Source of the DNA: SIG636 sp045537905
Lineage (GTDB): Bacteria; Bacillota; Clostridia; Oscillospirales; CAG-382
DNA: 16,985 nt
Reading direction: 5' to 3'
Assembly (NCBI GenBank): GCA_045537905.1
Contig: JAZSQJ010000049.1
Location: 1-16,985, forward strand
The translations under genes and the position numbers were made by a program. This document shows, in pieces, positions 12,738 to 16,985 of this stretch (position 1 is its first letter; each line of letters starts with the position of its first letter). The notes below the pieces were generated by a model, which searched no databases, was not told the DNA's origin, and worked only from the letters and a program-made list of their open reading frames with translations.

Positions 12738-13940
12738 TCAGAGCTTGCATACCCCCGTGCTTCTGCCTTGCAGAGGGATAATGCAGTTTGCACCGAAAAT
12801 AGCCTGCATTGCTCTGGAAAAATCACCCTTCTTGTTCAGCTTTACCGCACAGAGTATGGCTCCGCCAAAGCCGCCGCCGTGGATACGCACTGCCGCCGCT
12901 ATATCCTTAAGGGCAGCCGTCGCCTCTGCCGCGCGCTGATGCACGTTGCCCAGGTTGGAACGGGAGGAAATCCCCGAGCCGTTTATGGAGTACAGCGCCA
13001 TATCCTGCTTGCCTGCCTCGGCTGTTTTTACAAAAAAGTCTACACGCTTGTTTTCGTCAAAGAAATGGAGTGCTCTGCGATATACACGCTCGCCGTGGCG
13101 GTGCTTAAGGACCTCGCTACGCTCCTTAAACTCCTCGGGAGGTACCATACCCAGTATTCCGCAGCCGAAAAAGCTTGCCGCAATACGCATATCCTCCACT
13201 ATTCCTTTGTAAAGCTGGGATTTGTCTACGTGGGTCTCCCCCGTATTTACAAGATAAAACTGATAGTCCTTAAGGACGGGTTCTATCTTTTTTACTATAG
13301 GTATAAGGGTGTTAAAGCTTATGTAGTTGGTGCCGCCGTAGGCTATGGTTATATGGTCCAGCTTACCGCAGGGCTTGCCGTAGCAGTTGTTTTCTATCTC
13401 TGCGCCGATAAGGGCAAGACGCATAGGGTCGGAGGGCACCATGCTGTAAAAGCTATCGCATATCTTTCCGCAAAGGAGGGCAAACGCCGCAGAGGACGCC
13501 ATACCTATTCCCTCGGGAATGCGGTTGTCCAGCACGCAAACGAAGCCGCCGCCAAACCTTTCTGCCATACCACGGGCAAAGGCGGTGTTGGTGCCCTTTT
13601 CTTCCTCGTGGCACTCTCTGCCGTCCAGCTCTATATTAATGCAATTTACTCCGTACAGCTCTACTCTGCCCTCGGCAGGTGCGGCTATGGCAAGGATGTC
13701 CTGCTTTATGGTGGCGGCAACCGCCCTGCCTCCCGAGTGGTCTGTATGGTTGCCCACCAGCTCTACACGGGCAGGGGAGGAAAACAAGGCTACGCCTTCG
13801 GTGCCGCCAAACAGCCCCTCAAAGCGGTCTGCCAGTGCCAGCGCCCGTCTTGCGCCCTGCTCGACGTCGCCGTAAAGCTTCTCAAACGCCCCGTTATAGT
13901 GTCCGCTTTTTATTTGTTCTTTAAGTGCTGATACGTTCAT
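12738..13940 (-). CDS. galK: Galactokinase-like GHMP kinase
   Basis: A 400-residue sugar kinase of the GHMP superfamily. The galactokinase-type opening motif reads PARVELVGNHTDH (56-68), with asparagine N64 where classic GalK has glutamate (GEHTDY). The ATP-binding loop is PEGIGMASSAA (142-152), the catalytic aspartate is D195 in CGKLDHI (classic CGxMDQ), and a glycine-rich HGGGFGG closes the fold. Many clostridial proteins with GNHTDH are annotated galactokinase, but the sugar contact residue differs, so substrate is uncertain. The ATG overlaps the glycerate kinase stop as ATGA and has AAGGAG six bases upstream. No other Leloir genes are nearby, which weakens a galactose role. Confidence 0.85.
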   Translation of the reverse strand: MNVSALKEQIKSGHYNGAFEKLYGDVEQGARRALALADRFEGLFGGTEGVALFSSPARVELVGNHTDHSGGRAVAATIKQDILAIAAPAEGRVELYGVNCINIELDGRECHEEEKGTNTAFARGMAERFGGGFVCVLDNRIPEGIGMASSAAFALLCGKICDSFYSMVPSDPMRLALIGAEIENNCYGKPCGKLDHITIAYGGTNYISFNTLIPIVKKIEPVLKDYQFYLVNTGETHVDKSQLYKGIVEDMRIAASFFGCGILGMVPPEEFKERSEVLKHRHGERVYRRALHFFDENKRVDFFVKTAEAGKQDMALYSINGSGISSRSNLGNVHQRAAEATAALKDIAAAVRIHGGGFGGAILCAVKLNKKGDFSRAMQAIFGANCIIPLQGRSTGVCKL

Positions 13941-15049
13941 TGTAATCTCCTTGCAACACGCTCTGCCGCCGCAAACAGGTCGGTCTCGCAACGCTTTTTT
14001 ATCTCCTCGAAGGGAAGCCCCTCCGGGGCGGCTTGCTCTACGCAGAAAAAGCCTGCCTTTTCCGCTTCCTTTTCCGTAAGTCTGACACATCCGCCTATTA
14101 CGGCAACCCTTTTCCCTGCCGCTCTGGCGGCTATGGCTGTGGGTAGCTTGCCGTAAAGACTTTGGCTGTCAAAGCAGCCCTCGCCCGTTATAATAAGGTT
14201 GGCGTCACGGGCGTGCCCTTCAAAGCCGCAGGCGTCAAGCAGCAAATCTGCGCCCGGGGTAAGCCTTGCCCCGAGAAACGCCCAAAGTCCGCCGCCAAGT
14301 CCTCCTGCGGCGCCGCCGCCGGGCAGACTAAGCATATCCACGCCCAGGTCACGCTTTACCGTTTCTGCCAAATGCCTGAGGTTGCCGTCCAGCAGCTTTA
14401 CTGCCCTTTCGTCTGCGCCCTTCTGACGGCTGAACACCTCTGCCGCCCCGGTCTCACCGCAAAGGGGGTTGTCCACGTCACAGGCAACAAGTATCTCGGT
14501 GCCCTTAATACGGCTGTCCAGACCGCCCATATCAATCCTGTCAAGGGCGTACAGACCGCCCCCCGTAGGGGCAATATCTCTGCCTGCTCTGTCAAGAAAA
14601 CGGACGCCCAGCGCCGACGCCATACCCACGCCGCCGTCGTTGGTTGCGCTGCCGCCTATGCCGATAATAAGCCGTCTGCAGCCTGCATCAAGCGCCGCCT
14701 TGATAAGCTGTCCCGTGCCGTAGGTGTCGGTATACAAAGGGCTTGTCCACTCCTTGGCTATAAGGATGCCGCTGGCGCTTGCCATCTCTATAACGGCACT
14801 GCCGTCAGCCAGCAGAGCAAAGGGAGCCTTTACCCTTTGTCCGTTGGGGCCCCTTACCTCGGCGTAGCGTTTTTCGCCGCCTACGTTGTCGATATAGGCG
14901 TCCACGGTGCCGTCACCGCCGTCTGCGGCGGTAAGCCTTAAAATATGGCAAAAAGGCATAACCGAAATTATGCCTTTGCTTATTATCTCGCCTGCCTCAC
15001 GGGCGGTAAGAGTTCCTTTGAATTTGTCTGGGATAACTATTACTTTCAT
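13937..15049 (-). CDS. glxK: Glycerate kinase (GlxK/GarK family)
   Basis: A 370-residue enzyme, typical length, that phosphorylates D-glycerate (2-phosphoglycerate product in this family), feeding lower glycolysis. Signatures are PDKFKGTLTA at the N-terminus (family PDSFKGSLSA), TAADGGDGT (about 41-49), the GIGGSATNDGGVGMASALG stretch, a glycine-rich GGGAAGGLGGG region and TGEGCFDSQS. It lies 18 bases after the htrA gene and shares a 4-base ATGA overlap with the galactokinase-like gene, so it is in one operon with it. The pairing with a sugar kinase hints at a sugar or sugar-acid use, but no transporter or dehydrogenase is in view. Confidence 0.95.
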   Translation of the reverse strand: MKVIVIPDKFKGTLTAREAGEIISKGIISVMPFCHILRLTAADGGDGTVDAYIDNVGGEKRYAEVRGPNGQRVKAPFALLADGSAVIEMASASGILIAKEWTSPLYTDTYGTGQLIKAALDAGCRRLIIGIGGSATNDGGVGMASALGVRFLDRAGRDIAPTGGGLYALDRIDMGGLDSRIKGTEILVACDVDNPLCGETGAAEVFSRQKGADERAVKLLDGNLRHLAETVKRDLGVDMLSLPGGGAAGGLGGGLWAFLGARLTPGADLLLDACGFEGHARDANLIITGEGCFDSQSLYGKLPTAIAARAAGKRVAVIGGCVRLTEKEAEKAGFFCVEQAAPEGLPFEEIKKRCETDLFAAAERVARRLQ

Positions 15050-15067
15050 AAAGTATCCTCGCTTTTT

Positions 15068-16573
15068 TTATTTTGCGGTGTCCATCTTAAACTTTATGGT
15101 CTGGTAGCCGTTCTCCTCGCCCCGTCTGCCTATGCGGTAGAAGGTAAGGCTAACCTGCTCACCTGCCTTGCACTCTGCGATAAGAGCCTTAAGCTCCTCT
15201 ATGCTCTTTACACGCTTGCCGTTAAACTCGGTAATAACGTCGTAGATGCTAAGACCTGCCTCGTATACGGCGGTGCCGCGGTTTACCGTTGCTACCACAA
15301 CGCCCTCGGGACAGTCCTCGCCCAAATCAAGCTGTTCTCGCACCTCGTCGCTAACGGTGTAGCCCGAAATGCCAAGCTGTGCCGTGCCGGACACAAAGCT
15401 GTCACCGCCCTCAACTACCTTACCGTGCTCGATAAGGCTATTGATAATATAGCTTGCCTCGGTGGAGGGCAGTGCAAAGCCGATACCCTCGTAGTCCTGC
15501 ATAAGCTTCATTGCGTTTATGCCGATAACCTGACCTGCCATATTGATAAGGGGACCGCCGCTGTTGCCGGGGTTAAGAGTTGCGGTGGTCTGGATAACGG
15601 TCATAGTCTTAACTACGGTGCCGTAATCGTTGGTCATCTGCAGCTCACGGTTAAGACCCGACACTATACCGTAGGACATAGTGTTTTGCAGCTCCTCCTC
15701 AGAGGGGGTGCCGATGGCAACCACGGTCTGACCTACCTTAAGGCTTTTGCTGTCACCCATAGGGATAGGCTTTACGTCGCTACGCTCCGTGCTGAGTACG
15801 GCTATATCCGTAAGCTCGTCAGAGCCAAGAAGGGTTGCCTTATATATCTCGCCGTCGTTAAACTTAACCTCTATTTTGTTCGCACCGTCTATAACGTGGT
15901 GGTTGGTTACGATATAAAAGCCCTTTTTGCCGTCCTTTTCACCCTCGATGATAAAGCCGCTGCCAAGACTTCTGCCTGTTTGGGGGAAGAAGCCTGTGTT
16001 AACGGTTACCTCGCACAGGATGGTAACACAGCTGTCTGCACAGCTTTCGTAAACCTCCACCAGGTTGTCGTAGCTAAGACCGGGCAGGGGATTGATGGGG
16101 ATAATCTCGGGCACGGAAAGCTCCTCTTCGCTTTCGTCCTCAGTCTTGCTGTCATAGTCGCCCACGGTGGGCTGGCTGCTTTCGTTACCGTCCTTGTCGC
16201 CGCCCCACAGCTTAGGTATAACAAGGGTGGCAAAAACGGTAAGGCAGGCTACCAGTATGCACGCCATAACCGTTATCAGTGCGTGCTTGGCACGGTTTGA
16301 CTTGTGGGGGGTGGTAACGGGCGCCTCCGTAGCAGTAGCGGGAATATACACACGGCTTCCGTCAGGGTAGTACACAAACCTGCCCTCAGGCTTTTTTTCC
16401 GTGCTTTCCTCTGCCTTTTCCTCGGCTTCTTCCTCAGCGTCCTCTGCCGTGCCGTCCTCCGTCACGGGGACTTCGTTATTCACAGAAGCGCTTTCCATAG
16501 GCTCCCCGCCGTTTACGGAGGCAGCCTCGTCCACGGAGGTCTCTTCCTCGTAGAGATTTTTATTTTCGTCCAT
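15068..16573 (-). CDS. htrA: HtrA/DegP-like membrane-anchored serine protease with PDZ domain
   Basis: A 501-residue surface quality-control protease. A long acidic cytoplasmic N-terminus (1-90, glutamate-rich at about 45-60) is followed by one membrane helix (about 95-120), a linker and a trypsin-like domain. The catalytic triad is H226 (VTNHHVI), D256 (TDIAVL) and S338 (NPGNSGGP). A PDZ domain follows (about 400-490; GVVVATVNRGTAVYEAGL, ITEFNGKRV). The helix puts the protease outside the membrane. I chose the ATG at 16573, with AAAGGA upstream; the frame extends 7 codons further without a better site. It is first in the htrA-glxK-galK-walJ operon with a consensus promoter. The acidic tail is longer than in many homologues. 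Confidence 0.95.
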   Translation of the reverse strand: MDENKNLYEEETSVDEAASVNGGEPMESASVNNEVPVTEDGTAEDAEEEAEEKAEESTEKKPEGRFVYYPDGSRVYIPATATEAPVTTPHKSNRAKHALITVMACILVACLTVFATLVIPKLWGGDKDGNESSQPTVGDYDSKTEDESEEELSVPEIIPINPLPGLSYDNLVEVYESCADSCVTILCEVTVNTGFFPQTGRSLGSGFIIEGEKDGKKGFYIVTNHHVIDGANKIEVKFNDGEIYKATLLGSDELTDIAVLSTERSDVKPIPMGDSKSLKVGQTVVAIGTPSEEELQNTMSYGIVSGLNRELQMTNDYGTVVKTMTVIQTTATLNPGNSGGPLINMAGQVIGINAMKLMQDYEGIGFALPSTEASYIINSLIEHGKVVEGGDSFVSGTAQLGISGYTVSDEVREQLDLGEDCPEGVVVATVNRGTAVYEAGLSIYDVITEFNGKRVKSIEELKALIAECKAGEQVSLTFYRIGRRGEENGYQTIKFKMDTAK

Positions 16574-16678
16574 AACTGTTTCCTTTCTAAGCAAAACTGC
16601 CTGTGGCTTTTTGCTTATATTAAGGGTTTTATCTTAAAAATTACTTAACAGCCTTAAATTTATGCTTTACTTCTTTAT

Positions 16679-16707
16679 ATTATACCCTAAAAATAGCATA
16701 AATTCAA
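16679..16707 (-). promoter_or_regulatory. Consensus promoter of the htrA operon
   Basis: On the minus strand, -35 TTGAAT (16702-16707), a 17-base spacer and -10 TATAAT (16679-16684). Transcription would start near 16672, giving a leader of roughly 100 bases. The leader is AT-rich and shows no strong structure. Confidence 0.82.
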
Positions 16708-16857
16708 TAGCGGGGGAGGCGTTTATTAAAAAAACACAGGTTTTTTCTGCGTTATCGCGCCGACGGCACAGAGCCCCGCCGAGCAGGAGGAAAAACATAT
16801 TCCCGCCCCTTTTTATCAACGGCCCTTGTGGCGGCTTCCGTCAAAAGACAACAAAAG

Positions 16858-16888
16858 GGGCTGTAAAAAAACGAAGTTTTTACAGCCC
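16858..16888 (-). terminator. 12-base hairpin, possible minus-strand terminator
   Basis: GGGCTGTAAAAA (16858-16869) pairs with TTTTTACAGCCC (16877-16888). On the minus strand a T-rich run (CCTTTTGTTGTCTTTT) follows. No gene lies between it and the window edge, so what it would end is unseen; it may instead be part of the adjoining repeat. Confidence 0.45.
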
Positions 16889-16889
16889 T

Positions 16890-16985
16890 CAGCTTGATGA
16901 CAAACCTTGTCATCAAGCTGGCAGAGTGCTGAGAAAGAGTGCAGACAAGACGAACCGAGGCGAGAACTGTACTTAGTACTGCGAG
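16890..16985 (-). repeat. Composite repeat, copy 2 (minus orientation, cut by window edge)
   Basis: The reverse complement of 16890-16970 matches 3150-3230 at 79 of 81 positions by my reading, and 16975-16985 matches 3099-3109. It includes the 14-base stem CAGCTTGATGACAA (16890-16903) with TTGTCATCAAGCTG (16907-16920). Between the two matched blocks this copy has only 4 bases, where copy 1 has 40. It abuts the hairpin at 16858-16888 and continues past the window end. Confidence 0.85.

Larger units (their letters stand above)
16574..16985. other. Gene-free right edge of the window
   Basis: It holds the htrA leader and promoter, a hairpin (16858-16888) and the inverted copy of the 81-base repeat, each listed separately. 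Bases 16740-16857 show no feature I can support. The plus-strand open frame through here crosses the hairpin and repeat and has no ribosome site. Confidence 0.6.

Noticed and set aside
12768..13931. Long plus-strand open frame opposite the kinase
   Set aside because: It is the antisense shadow of a well-supported gene; its protein has no family features and no ribosome site is seen.
13941..14090. 50-residue N-terminal extension of the galactokinase-like protein
   Set aside because: It runs over the end of the glycerate kinase gene in another frame; the ATG at 13940 has AAGGAG and the family length.
14945..16300. 451-codon plus-strand open frame opposite htrA and glycerate kinase
   Set aside because: It is antisense to two clear genes. 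Its composition reflects their codon bias, and no ribosome site or domain is seen.
16662..16976. 104-codon plus-strand open frame at the right edge
   Set aside because: It crosses the htrA promoter, a perfect hairpin and a non-coding repeat; the same repeat appears in a different frame context near 3200.

Overview
The window looks like a chromosomal piece of an uncultured gut-type clostridium (Bacillota, class Clostridia). The basis is strong GGAGG-type ribosome binding sites, consensus sigma-A promoters with 17-base spacers, densely overlapping genes, and typical clostridial families (a DUF4364 regulator, a YtvI-type permease, an Rnf-type complex in the order C-D-G-E-A, a WalJ/YycJ hydrolase). 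No phage, transposase, CRISPR or rRNA genes are visible.

Layout. 1-576: gene-free, repeat-rich. 577-1256 (minus): two paralogous small lipoproteins. 1431-1505 (minus): tRNA-Glu(CUC) with its own promoter. 1584-2678 (plus): AI-2E/YtvI-type membrane protein. 2679-3383: gene-free mosaic of short palindromic repeats. 3384-4557 (minus): DUF4364 protein followed by endonuclease III, transcribed away from the next operon. 4690-10377 (plus): rnfC-rnfD-rnfG-rnfE-rnfA, then the 23S rRNA methyltransferase rlmD and a small hypothetical gene, from one consensus promoter. 10400-10550: an array of tiny hairpins between TCGATAT spacers. 10596-11724 (plus): two hypothetical membrane proteins. 11929-16573 (minus): htrA-like protease, glycerate kinase, galactokinase-like GHMP kinase and WalJ-like hydrolase, an apparent operon with its own promoter. 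16574-16985: promoter region, a hairpin and a second, inverted copy of the repeat seen near 3100-3230.

The most unusual point is the Rnf-type operon. All five reading frames are intact, tightly overlapped and well equipped for translation. Compared with the Rnf/Nqr sequences I know, however, the products have lost most of the residues that carry electrons: three of the four RnfA/RnfE intramembrane [2Fe-2S] cysteines, the flavinylated threonine of RnfG, the usual SGAT motif of RnfD (a serine remains) and the glycine-rich NADH/FMN loop of RnfC. No rnfB follows rnfA. Both 4Fe-4S motifs of RnfC are kept. This suggests a repurposed Rnf-like membrane complex rather than a standard ferredoxin:NAD+ oxidoreductase. 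The comparisons were made from memory of the families and need a proper alignment.

The second theme is short palindromic repeats: a hairpin array, an inverted pair of 81-base repeats about 13.7 kb apart, a 26-base perfect palindrome inserted in one of them, and a terminator module that occurs twice.
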